Shown: one piece after another, positions 1 to 8,149 of the stretch
How positions within the stretch are numbered: the first letter of the stretch is position 1
Layout of the letters: every line of letters starts with the position of its first letter
Source: Zhihengliuella halotolerans
GTDB lineage: Bacteria > Actinomycetota > Actinomycetes > Actinomycetales > Micrococcaceae
Length of the DNA: 64,000 nucleotides
Direction: 5' to 3'
Assembly: GCF_004217565.1 (NCBI RefSeq)
Contig: NZ_SHLA01000001.1
Location: 3,286,001-3,350,000, forward strand
Made by a program: the position numbers and the translations under genes
Notes under the pieces: model-generated
Told to the model about the DNA's origin: nothing
The model's database searches: none
What the model saw: only the letters and a program-made list of their open reading frames with translations

Positions 1-797
1 TCGCGCCGGTCGTCTACTCCGTGTACCTGAGTCTTTTCCACACGCAGATGGTCGGCGGGACCACGTTCGTCGGGTTCGACAACTACGCCCGGGCGTTCAC
101 CGACGGCGCGTTCTGGGCGGGGCTGATCCGCGTCGGCCTGTTCCTGCTTATCCAGGTGCCGATCATGCTCGCGATCTCCCTGCTCGTGGCGCTCGCGGTC
201 GACAGCGGACGCCTCTATGGCCGCGACTTCTTCCGTATTTCGATCTTCATGCCCTACGCGGTGCCGGCGGTGGTCGCCAGCCTGATGTGGGGATTCATGT
301 ACGGCACCCGCTTCGGGCTCGTGGGCAACCTGAACGACTTCTTCGGCTGGAACCTGCCGAACCTGCTGAGCCCCGATCTCGTGCTGCTGTCGATCGGCAA
401 CATCGTGACGTGGGAGTTCGTCGGCTACAACATGCTCATCTTCTACGCGGCGCTGCGCGTCGTCCCGGCCTCGCTCTACGAGGCGGCGGCCATCGACGGC
501 GCGGGCCAGTGGCGGGTCGTCGCGGCGATCAAGATCCCCGCCATCCGCGGCGCCCTCGTCGTGGCGACGATCTTCTCCATCATCGGCAGCTTCCAGCTGT
601 TCAACGAGCCGGCCATCCTGCAGTCGCTGGCCCCGAACGCGATCTCGTCGTCGTTCACTCCCAATCTCTACGCCTACTCGCTGTCCTTCGCGGGGCAGCA
701 GCAGAACTACTCGGCCACGATCGCGATCATCATGGGCGTCGTCACGATGATCGTCGCCTACGTGGTCCAGCTGCGCGGCATGAACAAGGAGGCCTGA
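1..797 (+). CDS. Sugar ABC transporter permease, MalF/UgpA type (5' truncated)
   Basis: Inner-membrane subunit of a carbohydrate importer of the CUT1 family. The reading frame is open from base 3 and already encodes the end of the first membrane helix (APVVYSVYLSLF), so the true start lies outside the window. Several hydrophobic helices follow, with the cytoplasmic EAA loop (EAAAIDGAGQWRVVAAIKIP) that docks on the ATPase. The next permease gene begins two bases after the stop, so the two are translationally coupled. No ATPase gene is present nearby, as is common in this family, where one MsiK-like ATPase serves many importers. Family assignment is secure; the substrate is inferred from the downstream GH42 enzyme. 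Confidence 0.9.
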   Translation, partial: APVVYSVYLSLFHTQMVGGTTFVGFDNYARAFTDGAFWAGLIRVGLFLLIQVPIMLAISLLVALAVDSGRLYGRDFFRISIFMPYAVPAVVASLMWGFMYGTRFGLVGNLNDFFGWNLPNLLSPDLVLLSIGNIVTWEFVGYNMLIFYAALRVVPASLYEAAAIDGAGQWRVVAAIKIPAIRGALVVATIFSIIGSFQLFNEPAILQSLAPNAISSSFTPNLYAYSLSFAGQQQNYSATIAIIMGVVTMIVAYVVQLRGMNKEA

Positions 798-799
798 TC

Positions 800-1705
800 A
801 TGGTCGCGACTCCGACCCTCCGAGTCCCGGCACCTCGGCGCAGCCGGCTTTCCACTCCGTCGAACCCCCGCCGCAGCCCGCTGCTGACAGTCTTGACGGG
901 CGTCGTCTTGCTGTACTCGCTCGTGCCGCTGTTCTGGCTGCTGATCAACTCGACCAAGAACCAGCGGGACCTCTTCTCCACGTTCGGGCTGTGGTTCGGC
1001 AGCGAGTTCTCCCTGTTCGAGAACATCGGCCGCGCCCTGACCTACGACGACGGCATCTTCGTCCGCTGGCTCGGGAACACCGTGCTGTACGTCGTCGCCG
1101 GCGCGGGAGGGGCGACCCTGCTCGCGGTGCTCGGCGGCTACGCGCTCGCCAAATTCGACTTCCCCGGCAAGAAGGCGGTCTTCGCCGTCGTGATCGGTGC
1201 CGTCGCGGTGCCGGGGACTGCGCTGGCAGTTCCGACGTTCTGGATGTTCAGCGCCATGGAGCTGACCGATACGCCGTGGTCCGTGATCATCCCGTCGCTG
1301 ATTTCGCCGTTCGGCCTGTACCTGATGTGGACGTTCGCGAATCAGGCCATCCCGGGGGACCTCATGGAGGCCGCCCGGATCGACGGGGCCAGCGAGTTCC
1401 GGACCTTCTGGCAGGTCTGCCTGCCACTGCTGGCCCCGGGCACCGTGACCGTCCTGCTGTTCACGATGGTCGCCACCTGGAACAACTACTTCCTGCCGCT
1501 GATCATGCTGCGGGACCCGGACTGGTACCCGCTCACGCTGGGGCTGAACCAGTGGAACTCGCAGGCCGGCACTGCCGGCGGCGAGGCCATCTTCGACCTG
1601 GTCCTGACCGGATCCCTGTTGACGATCATCCCGCTCGTCATCGCCTTCCTGTTCCTGCAGCGCTTCTGGCAGTCCGGTCTGGCCGCCGGCGGCGTCAAGG
1701 AATGA
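800..1705 (+). CDS. Sugar ABC transporter permease, MalG/UgpE type
   Basis: Second inner-membrane subunit of the CUT1 importer, 301 residues. It has an N-terminal basic segment, a first membrane helix around residues 30-50, further helices, and the EAA loop EAARIDGASEFRTFWQVCLP in the second half. The ATG at 800 lies two bases behind the stop of the previous gene, whose last codons (AAGGAGG) supply the ribosome binding site. Together with the first permease and the following lipoprotein it forms one uptake operon. The role is firmly that of a carbohydrate permease; the exact sugar is unknown, though a galactoside is likely from context. Confidence 0.92.
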   Translation: MVATPTLRVPAPRRSRLSTPSNPRRSPLLTVLTGVVLLYSLVPLFWLLINSTKNQRDLFSTFGLWFGSEFSLFENIGRALTYDDGIFVRWLGNTVLYVVAGAGGATLLAVLGGYALAKFDFPGKKAVFAVVIGAVAVPGTALAVPTFWMFSAMELTDTPWSVIIPSLISPFGLYLMWTFANQAIPGDLMEAARIDGASEFRTFWQVCLPLLAPGTVTVLLFTMVATWNNYFLPLIMLRDPDWYPLTLGLNQWNSQAGTAGGEAIFDLVLTGSLLTIIPLVIAFLFLQRFWQSGLAAGGVKE

Positions 1706-1749
1706 CCCACCACCTACGCGATCCACCCTTTCAACGAGGAGAGAACACC

Positions 1750-3060
1750 ATGATCCACTCACCCAGCCCCCGCCGTCGCTGGGCCGCCGGTCTGTCCGTC
1801 GCCGCCGTCGCAGCCCTCGCCCTGTCCGCCTGTTCCGGCGGCGCGGACCCGGACGAGGCGGCTGCCGAGGGCGGCGAACTCACCGTCTGGGCCTGGGACC
1901 CGACGATCGAATACGTCGCCGAGGCCTACGAGGACGCCAATCCCGAGGTGAGCGTCGAGGTTGTCAACGTCGGTACGGGAAACGACCACTACACCGCGCT
2001 GCAGAACGCGGCCAGCGCCGGCAGCGGCGGGCCCGATCTCGCCCAGGTGGAGTATCAGGCGACCACCCAGTTCATCCTCGGCGAGGCTCTGGCCGATCTG
2101 ACGGAGTTCGGCGCCGGCGACCTCGCCGACGAGTTCGCTCCCGGGCCGTGGGCCGGCGTCAGCTCGGACGAGGCCGTCTACGGGCTGCCGCTCGATTCGG
2201 GTCCCATGGCGCTGTTCTACAACGAGGCCGTGTTCGACGAGCACGGCATCGAGGTGCCCGAAACCTGGGACGACTATCTCGAGGCTGCGCGCGATCTGCA
2301 GGAGGCCGACCCCGACGTCTACCTCACCAACGACACCGGCGACGCCGGCCTGACGACCTCCATCATGTGGCAGGCCGGGGGCCATCCGTTCACGGTGGAC
2401 GGCACCAGCGTCGGCATCGACTTCGGCGACGAGGGCTCGCAGCGGTTCGGTGAGGTGTGGCAGCCGATGATCGACGAGCAACTCCTCGCGCCGATCAGCT
2501 CCTGGAGCGACGAGTGGTACCAAGGCCTCGGCGACGGCACCATCGCCTCTCTGGTGATCGGTGCCTGGATGCCCGGGAACCTCGAGGGCGGCGTCCCGGA
2601 CGCCGCAGGCGACTGGCGCGTCGCGCCGATGCCCCAGTGGGACGACGCCGGCTTCGCCACCGCCGAGCAGGGCGGAAGCGGCATGTCGGTCATGTCCGGC
2701 AGCGATCATCAGGCTCTCGCCTACGACTTCCTGGAGTTCGCCGCCGTCGGCGGCGGCAAGGACCTGCGCGTCGACGACGGCGTCTTCCCGGCGACGACCG
2801 CCGATCTCGAGGACCCGCAGTTCGTGGAGCGCGAATACGAGTACTTCGGCGGACAGCAGATCAACCAGGTCCTCTCGGAGTCGTCCGCGGCCGTCGTTGA
2901 CGGCTGGGACTACCTGCCGTACCAGGTCTACGCGAACACGGTGTTCAACGACTCGGTCGGTCAGGCCTTCGTCAGCGGCACCACGCTGGAGGAGGGGCTC
3001 GCCGGCTGGCAGGACACTCTCCGGGCCTACGGCGAGGACCAGGGCTTCACGATCGAATAA
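1750..3060 (+). CDS. Sugar ABC transporter substrate-binding lipoprotein
   Basis: Extracellular solute-binding protein of family 1, 436 residues, tethered to the membrane. The N-terminus has RRRW, a hydrophobic stretch and the lipobox LSAC around residue 29, followed by an acidic linker and a typical periplasmic-binding fold (ELTVWAWDPTIEYVAEAYEDANP). The start is chosen at the ATG at 1750, preceded by AACGAGGAGAG at good spacing. It captures the sugar and delivers it to the two upstream permeases. A hairpin and then the GH42 gene follow. Identity of the bound sugar is not visible; a beta-galactoside or galactan fragment is inferred. Confidence 0.92.
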   Translation: MIHSPSPRRRWAAGLSVAAVAALALSACSGGADPDEAAAEGGELTVWAWDPTIEYVAEAYEDANPEVSVEVVNVGTGNDHYTALQNAASAGSGGPDLAQVEYQATTQFILGEALADLTEFGAGDLADEFAPGPWAGVSSDEAVYGLPLDSGPMALFYNEAVFDEHGIEVPETWDDYLEAARDLQEADPDVYLTNDTGDAGLTTSIMWQAGGHPFTVDGTSVGIDFGDEGSQRFGEVWQPMIDEQLLAPISSWSDEWYQGLGDGTIASLVIGAWMPGNLEGGVPDAAGDWRVAPMPQWDDAGFATAEQGGSGMSVMSGSDHQALAYDFLEFAAVGGGKDLRVDDGVFPATTADLEDPQFVEREYEYFGGQQINQVLSESSAAVVDGWDYLPYQVYANTVFNDSVGQAFVSGTTLEEGLAGWQDTLRAYGEDQGFTIE

Positions 3061-3070
3061 CGCACGCTCC

Positions 3071-3107
3071 GCGGATCGTCTCCGGTGACAACCCGGGGAC
3101 GATCCGC
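3071..3107 (+). terminator. Intergenic hairpin between binding protein and GH42 genes
   Basis: GCGGATCGTC (3071-3080) and GACGATCCGC (3098-3107) form a perfect 10-bp stem around a 17-base loop. No T tract follows, so this may be an mRNA-stabilising or attenuating hairpin that sets different levels of the abundant binding protein and the enzyme, rather than a full terminator. Confidence 0.5.
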
Positions 3108-3158
3108 GCCCCCATTCACCCGGCACCGAACCGGGCCCCACCACAAGGAGAACACTCC

Positions 3159-5219
3159 ATGACCAACCGCTGGCTGCGCCGACCTGCAGGCGCCCCGGAT
3201 CGCCTGTCCTACGGGGCCGACTACAACCCCGAGCAGTGGCCGCGCGAGATCTGGCGCGAGGACGTGCGGCTCATGCGGGAGGCGAATGTCGACGTCGTCA
3301 GCCTCGCGATCTTCTCGTGGGCCCGGATCCGCCCCGACGAGGACACGTGGGATTTCGCGTGGCTCGACGAGATCATGGACCTGCTGCACGCCCACGGGAT
3401 CGGCGTGGACCTGGCGACCGCCACCGCGTCGCCGCCGCCGTGGCTGGCCATGAAGCACCCGGAGACCCTGCCCGTGACCGCCGAGGGCCGCACCCTCTGG
3501 CAGGGCGGGCGCCAGCACTGGCGTCCGACCTCACCCGTCTTCCGCCGCTACGCGCTCGAGCTCGTCGAGGCGATCGCCCGCCGCTACGCCGATCACCCCG
3601 CGCTCGTCGCCTGGCACGTGAACAACGAGCTGGGCTGCCACAACGCCTACGACTACTCCGACGACGCCGCATCCGCCTTCCGCCTCTGGCTGCGGAACCG
3701 CTATGGAAACGTCGACGCGCTGAACCACGCGTGGGGCACGGACTTCTGGTCCCAGCGCTACAGCGACTTCGAGCACGTCCTGCCGCCGCGGGAGGCCGCG
3801 TCCTACCCGAACCCGACGCAGCAGCTGGACTTCGCCCGCTTCAGCTCCGACGCCCTGCGCGAGTACTTCGTCGCCGAGCGCGACGTCCTGCGCCGCTTCA
3901 CCCCCGACGTGCCCGTCACCACCAACTTCATGGTCATGGGGGAGACCAACTTCGCGGACTACGCCACGTTCGCCCGCGAGGTCGATTTCGTCTCCAACGA
4001 CCACTACCGCCAGCCCGTGGCGGACTCCCGCGACGAGCTGTCCTTCTCCGCGGCCTGGGTCTCCGGTCTCGCCGCCGGCGAGCCCTGGTTCCTCATGGAG
4101 AACTCGACGAGCGCGGTGAACTGGCAGCCCGTGAACCGCCCCAAGCGCCCCGGCGAGCTGGCGCGGGACTCGCTGGCCCACGTCGCGCACGGAGCGGACG
4201 CCGTCTGCTATTTCCAGTGGCGCCAGTCCGCCGCCGGTGCGGAGAAGTACCACTCGGCCATGGTGCCGCACGCCGGCGAGGACAGCCGGCTGTTCCGCGA
4301 CGTCGTCGCCCTCGGCGCCCGCCTGGGCGAACTGTCCCCGGTGGCCGGCAGCCGGCGCGCCCCGGCGCGGGTCGCGATCCTGGTCGACTGGACCTCATGG
4401 CGGGCCAGCGAGCTCGATTCCCACCCCACCGACCGACTGCGCTACCGCGACGAGGCATTCGCGTGGTGGCGCGCGCTCGTCGACGCCGGCGTGCGCGCCG
4501 ACGTCGTGCACGCCGGGCAGGAGATCGGCGGGTTCGACGTCGTCATCGCCCCCGTGCTCTACAGCGTTCCGGACGCGTTGGCCAAGACGCTCGCGGCGTA
4601 CGTCGCCGGCGGTGGCCACCTGGTCACCACGTACTTCTCGGGGATCGTCGACGAGAACGACCGGGTCCTGCTCGGCGGGTATCCGGGCGCGCTGCGCGAG
4701 GTGCTCGGCATCCGGGTCGAGGAGTTCCGGCCGTTGCACGCGGGGGAGACGGTGGCGCTCGGCGGTGTCGATGGCGCGGCGGCAGAGGTCTCCGGCGCCG
4801 GCGACCTGTGGAGTGAGATCGTCGACGTCACGGGCGAGGGTGTGCAGGTCCTCGCGCGATTCGAGGACAACGACGAGCTCGCCGGGCTGCCAGCGGTGAC
4901 CCGAAGGTCCCACGGCCCGGACGCCGGCTCGGCCAGCTATGTGGCCACGCGGCTGGACCCCCGGGCCCGGGCGGGTGCGCTGGAGGTGCTGCTCGGCGCG
5001 GCCGGCGTCGCTTCCGAGCTGCCCGAACCGCTGCGCGGTCGCGTCGAGATGACCGTTCGGCGCTGCCCGGATGCCGACTTCGCCTTCCTGATCAACCGCA
5101 CCGACGAGGAGCTGCCGCTGCAGGGAATCGATGGCGAGGTCCTCGGCGGCGCGGGAGCGCCCGGGGCTCGCGGCACGCTCGCCCCGCGGGAGGTGGCGGT
5201 ACTGGTGCAACGGCGGTGA
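3159..5219 (+). CDS. Beta-galactosidase, glycoside hydrolase family 42
   Basis: Cytoplasmic retaining beta-galactosidase of 686 residues, the usual GH42 length. The N-terminal TIM barrel starts with GADYNPEQWP, a hallmark of the family. The predicted acid/base is Glu157 in HVNNELG and the nucleophile is Glu314 in FLMENSTSAVNW. A beta-galactosidase trimerisation domain (about residues 395-610) and a small C-terminal beta domain follow. No signal peptide is seen, so the sugar is imported first, matching the ABC genes just upstream. A ribosome binding site (AAGGAG) precedes the ATG. GH42 enzymes generally act on short galacto-oligosaccharides or plant galactan fragments; exact specificity is inferred. 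Confidence 0.94.
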   Translation: MTNRWLRRPAGAPDRLSYGADYNPEQWPREIWREDVRLMREANVDVVSLAIFSWARIRPDEDTWDFAWLDEIMDLLHAHGIGVDLATATASPPPWLAMKHPETLPVTAEGRTLWQGGRQHWRPTSPVFRRYALELVEAIARRYADHPALVAWHVNNELGCHNAYDYSDDAASAFRLWLRNRYGNVDALNHAWGTDFWSQRYSDFEHVLPPREAASYPNPTQQLDFARFSSDALREYFVAERDVLRRFTPDVPVTTNFMVMGETNFADYATFAREVDFVSNDHYRQPVADSRDELSFSAAWVSGLAAGEPWFLMENSTSAVNWQPVNRPKRPGELARDSLAHVAHGADAVCYFQWRQSAAGAEKYHSAMVPHAGEDSRLFRDVVALGARLGELSPVAGSRRAPARVAILVDWTSWRASELDSHPTDRLRYRDEAFAWWRALVDAGVRADVVHAGQEIGGFDVVIAPVLYSVPDALAKTLAAYVAGGGHLVTTYFSGIVDENDRVLLGGYPGALREVLGIRVEEFRPLHAGETVALGGVDGAAAEVSGAGDLWSEIVDVTGEGVQVLARFEDNDELAGLPAVTRRSHGPDAGSASYVATRLDPRARAGALEVLLGAAGVASELPEPLRGRVEMTVRRCPDADFAFLINRTDEELPLQGIDGEVLGGAGAPGARGTLAPREVAVLVQRR

Positions 5220-5237
5220 GGCGGCGGTAGGCTGAGA

Positions 5238-5260
5238 GCGTCTCACGTGAGGTGAGACGC
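5238..5260 (+). terminator. Hairpin terminator after GH42 gene
   Basis: GCGTCTCAC (5238-5246) and GTGAGACGC (5252-5260) make a perfect 9-bp stem with a 5-base loop, followed by GCATGTTTT. The short T run supports an intrinsic terminator closing the GH42 operon. Because it lies just before the Asp23 gene, it could also be an operator or leader hairpin for that operon. Confidence 0.55.
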
Positions 5261-5286
5261 AGCATGTTTTGAAAGGCATGGCAGCA

Positions 5287-5817
5287 ATGGACTCCGAGCA
5301 GCATCCGCCCCGGGCCCCCGGCCCGGTGGACGGCGCGCCTCCAGCAGGTCAGACCGTCCCGTCGCCGCCTGCCCAGGCTCCGCAGATCGGTGGAGCCACG
5401 CAGGTCTCCGAAGCCGCTGTTGCCCGGGTCGCCGCCGCGGCCGCCCGGTCGGTCGAGGGCGTGCACTCGCTCGGCACCGGCGCGGGACGGGCCCTCGGGG
5501 CGCTGCGCGGGCGCGTTTCGGGCGGGACCAGCGAGTCCACCGTCGGGGTGGGCGCGGAAGTCGGCCGCGAGGAGGTCGCCGTCGACCTCACGCTCGTCGC
5601 CGAGTACGGCCGGCCGCTGCACGCGATCGCGGACGACGTCCGTGCCGCCGTCTTCCGCTCGGTGGAGGAGCTCACTGGCCTGCGCGTCATCGAGGTCAAC
5701 GTCGAGATCGGCGACGTTCACGTCGCCGTCGACAGCGCGCCGGGCCCGGCGACCGAGGCCCTCCCGACCACTTCGCGACCGGCGGAGTCGACTACACCGG
5801 ATGGAGAACGCGCGTGA
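5287..5817 (+). CDS. Asp23/Gls24 family envelope stress response protein
   Basis: Protein of 176 residues with a Pro-rich N-terminal segment (about 1-40) and one Asp23 domain: VSEAAVARVAAAAARSVEGVHSLG, then VGVGAEVGREEVAVDLTLVAEYG and VRAAVFRSVEELTGLRVIEVNVEIGDVHV. The family is known for membrane-associated alkaline-shock proteins in Firmicutes and actinobacteria. The ATG at 5287 is preferred because GAAAGG lies about ten bases upstream; the ATG at 5278 is too close to that site. It heads a chain of five genes, three of which overlap by four bases (GTGA or ATGA), all encoding Asp23-related or membrane-anchor proteins, so they probably form one envelope complex. Confidence 0.85.
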   Translation: MDSEQHPPRAPGPVDGAPPAGQTVPSPPAQAPQIGGATQVSEAAVARVAAAAARSVEGVHSLGTGAGRALGALRGRVSGGTSESTVGVGAEVGREEVAVDLTLVAEYGRPLHAIADDVRAAVFRSVEELTGLRVIEVNVEIGDVHVAVDSAPGPATEALPTTSRPAESTTPDGERA

Positions 5818-6020
5818 ACTACATGCAACTTTCCCCCGTCGCCCTGAGCCTGCTGATCGCGGCGGCCCTCGGCTGGGCTGCGCTGGAGCACGGCGCCGCC
5901 GGGTTCATGCTCATGGGCGTCTTCCTGGCGATCGGGCTGGTCATCGGCCGCTTGGCCGACGGGCGCATCGACGCCCGCAAATTCTGGGACCTGCTGACGG
6001 GACGGCGGTCGTCCTCGTGA
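5814..6020 (+). CDS. Small membrane protein of Asp23 operon (DUF2273-like)
   Basis: A 68-residue protein with two hydrophobic helices (about 8-25 and 29-46) and a basic C-terminus. It starts with a GTG that overlaps the Asp23 stop codon by four bases, a sign of coupling. Small two-helix proteins of the DUF2273 type accompany Asp23 genes in many Gram-positive bacteria and are thought to hold Asp23 at the membrane. Assignment rests mostly on size, topology and position; the function is inferred. Confidence 0.7.
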   Translation: MNYMQLSPVALSLLIAAALGWAALEHGAAGFMLMGVFLAIGLVIGRLADGRIDARKFWDLLTGRRSSS

Positions 6021-6373
6021 CAGCCCCCGCCCAGCTGCCCGGACACACGCGCGTCACCACGCAAGCGCTCGCGAGCGCCGCCCGGGTCATCGCCGCTGAA
6101 CTTTTCGCCGTTCCCGCGGCCCGCATCCACGTGGATCTCGACGACGACTACGGCGACCTGTCCATTGCGCTGAGCCTGCCGCTGCCGCTGACGCCGCCGG
6201 CGTCGACTCCGGGCATGAGTGTGTGGGACCGCGCGGTGACCGTGCGCGACGCGGTCCGGCAACGGTTCGTGCACGTCACGGGGTCGCAGGTGAGCCGTGT
6301 CGACGTCCGTGTGACCGGCGTCGTCATCGACGGCGTAGCCGACGGCCGCGGTGCCGGACGGAGGGTCGCATGA
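6017..6373 (+). CDS. Short Asp23-related protein
   Basis: A 118-residue protein starting with GTG at 6017, overlapping the previous stop by four bases. It keeps the shape of the Asp23 fold: VTTQALASAARVIAAELFAVPAARIHVDLDDDYGDLSIALSLPLPL, then VTVRDAVRQRFVHVTGSQVSRVDVRVTGVVID. It lacks the flanking extensions of the first Asp23 protein, so it looks like a minimal paralogue and may form mixed assemblies with it. The relation is read from pattern and context and would need a profile search to prove. Confidence 0.65.
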   Translation: MTAPAQLPGHTRVTTQALASAARVIAAELFAVPAARIHVDLDDDYGDLSIALSLPLPLTPPASTPGMSVWDRAVTVRDAVRQRFVHVTGSQVSRVDVRVTGVVIDGVADGRGAGRRVA

Positions 6374-6969
6374 GTCGGCTCAGGACCCGCGACGGCGATC
6401 GCGAACGTTACTTCATCCAGCGCCGGCAGACGCATTCCGCGAGATCGTTCGCCTCGATCCTCGCCGCCGTGCTCGTGGCGCTGATCTGCCTCTACCTCAT
6501 GTTCGAGGCCGCAGTGAAGTCCATCGGCCAGGACGTGTGGATCAAATCCCCGGAGCAATGGTGGGCGTGGCTTGCGGCGCTGCCGCACGAGGCCAGCCGT
6601 GGACTGGTCGGCGCGGGCTCTCTGGTGGTGCTGCTGCTCGGGTTGTATTTTCTCTTCCAAGGACTGCTGCCCGGCCGCAAGGCGCGTCGGGCGATCGAGA
6701 TTGACCGGGCGATCGTCATCGTCGACCACGAGGTCCTGGCCGCGACCCTCGCCCGCCGTGCCCGCACCGAGGCGAACGTCAGCCCCGAGCAGGTGGTCGT
6801 CGCCGTCGCGCACGGACACGTCGACGTCCAGGTGCGGCCGACGTCGGGCATTCCTGTCGACGCGGAGGCGATCAGCGCGGCCGTCGCGGACGAGCTCGCG
6901 GAGAACCTCATCGACCCCGTTCCGCCCGTGACCGTCCGCGTCGCCGACACCGGCGTCGTCGGACAGTAG
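6370..6969 (+). CDS. DUF6286-type membrane protein of Asp23 operon
   Basis: A 199-residue protein with a basic N-terminus, two membrane helices (about 25-45 and 77-98), and a C-terminal soluble domain of alternating strands and helices (AIVIVDHEVLAATLARRARTEANVSPEQVVVAVAHGHVDVQVRP). The start overlaps the previous stop by four bases. Such proteins occur next to Asp23 and AmaP genes in actinobacteria and probably anchor the Asp23 proteins. No enzyme motif is visible. The family name is given from resemblance and gene order. Confidence 0.65.
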   Translation: MSRLRTRDGDRERYFIQRRQTHSARSFASILAAVLVALICLYLMFEAAVKSIGQDVWIKSPEQWWAWLAALPHEASRGLVGAGSLVVLLLGLYFLFQGLLPGRKARRAIEIDRAIVIVDHEVLAATLARRARTEANVSPEQVVVAVAHGHVDVQVRPTSGIPVDAEAISAAVADELAENLIDPVPPVTVRVADTGVVGQ

Positions 6970-6982
6970 AAGGAGCGCCGCT

Positions 6983-7645
6983 ATGAACCAGACACCCCGC
7001 GGACTGAACCGGACCCTCCTGATCGTGATCGGGACGCTCTTCACTCTCGCCGGCCTGCACGGCCTGCTGCTGCTCTCCTTTCCGGCGTACGCCGACGGCT
7101 GGCATCGGGTCGCCGGGGACGTGCACCGCGCCGTGGAGTCCGTCCTCACCGCCACGACCCTGCCCGGCCAGCGGGACTCGTGGCTGTGGATCGTCATCGC
7201 GCTCGTGATGATCGCCATCGTGCTGCTCATGGCCGGGTGGATCGCGGTGCAGGGGCGCGGGCGCACGGGCATCTTCGCCCGCGGGCAGGACCCGGCCGAG
7301 GCGCACGACGTCGGTACGCCCGGCACGGTCTCGATCAGCGCCGCCGCGCCCGAGCAGGTCATGAAGGCCGCACTGGCCGGCCGCAGCGACCTGGTGTCGG
7401 TGTCGGTGACGACGTGGGAGCCGGTCGCGTTCGGGAGGAACGATGAGCCGACGTGGCGGGGGGACGGGGCCGGCCTGCAGATCAAGGTCCAGCCCCGGCT
7501 CGGGGCCGGGCCGCGGCGGATCGCCGAGGACATCGCCGAGTCGGTGCGGCGGATGGACGCCGCCCTGGGGCAGCAGGGGCCGGTCGTCATTCACCTGGCC
7601 TCGGGGGCGCGAACGCGCATGTCACGGGCCGAACGGGTGCGCTGA
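6983..7645 (+). CDS. amaP: Alkaline shock response membrane anchor protein, AmaP-like
   Basis: A 220-residue protein with two membrane helices (about 11-33 and 67-88) framing an exposed loop, then a cytoplasmic domain (about 95-220). That topology matches AmaP, which tethers Asp23 to the membrane in Firmicutes. A good ribosome binding site (AGAAGGAG) precedes the ATG. It is the last gene of the Asp23 chain. The cytoplasmic part resembles that of the preceding DUF6286-type protein, so the two may be divergent copies. The name is assigned by topology and operon position rather than by strong sequence motifs. Confidence 0.7.
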   Translation: MNQTPRGLNRTLLIVIGTLFTLAGLHGLLLLSFPAYADGWHRVAGDVHRAVESVLTATTLPGQRDSWLWIVIALVMIAIVLLMAGWIAVQGRGRTGIFARGQDPAEAHDVGTPGTVSISAAAPEQVMKAALAGRSDLVSVSVTTWEPVAFGRNDEPTWRGDGAGLQIKVQPRLGAGPRRIAEDIAESVRRMDAALGQQGPVVIHLASGARTRMSRAERVR

Positions 7646-7663
7646 CCCACACTGCCGTTCCGG

Positions 7664-7669
7664 TAGGGT
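7664..7669 (+). promoter_or_regulatory. -10 box (TAGGGT) of leaderless gene at 7676
   Basis: TAGGGT lies six bases before the ATG at 7676, with CTGACC 16 bases further upstream as a candidate -35. Transcription would begin at or next to the start codon. Confidence 0.6.
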
Positions 7670-7675
7670 CAACGC

Positions 7676-8149
7676 ATGCCTGAAGAGACGACGTATCCCG
7701 TCCGGACCGACGCAGGTCGGGGCGGCCTGCTCGCCGTGGCCGGTGTGGTGCTGCTGCTCGCGCCCGCGTGGTTCCTGCTGAACGTTTTCTTCGCCGTGCA
7801 GGCGGACCCCGCCGCTGAATCGAACGCGCCTGCGTGGATGCTGGTCGTGCCGGCCATGGTCCTGTCGTTGCTCGGCCTCGTCGTGGCGGTTTTCGGCGTG
7901 CGGCGGGTCGCCTCCAGCCGCCTCTCGGCGATCGTGCAGACGTGCTGCTACGCGGTCCCGGTGGCGATCGTCGTCGTCGGGTGCCTCGTCGACCTCCACG
8001 CGACCTACGTGGCCGAGTACGACGGCGGCTTCGGCGGCCTCGTGATCGTCTACGCCGGCTGCGTCCTCCAGGCGGTGCTCGCGGTCGTGGCCTTCACGAC
8101 CGCCACCTACGTCTACGCCGCCGCCCGGAGGCCGCGCGTCAGGCCGTGA
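7676..8149 (+). CDS. Hypothetical four-helix membrane protein
   Basis: A 157-residue protein with four predicted membrane helices (about 17-37, 51-71, 82-102 and 120-145) and no catalytic motif. The mRNA appears leaderless, because a TAGGGT box ends six bases before the ATG. Its last codons overlap the end of the convergent alpha-glucosidase gene by eleven bases. I do not recognise the family. It follows the Asp23 operon but has its own promoter, so a shared role is not implied. Confidence 0.75.
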   Translation: MPEETTYPVRTDAGRGGLLAVAGVVLLLAPAWFLLNVFFAVQADPAAESNAPAWMLVVPAMVLSLLGLVVAVFGVRRVASSRLSAIVQTCCYAVPVAIVVVGCLVDLHATYVAEYDGGFGGLVIVYAGCVLQAVLAVVAFTTATYVYAAARRPRVRP

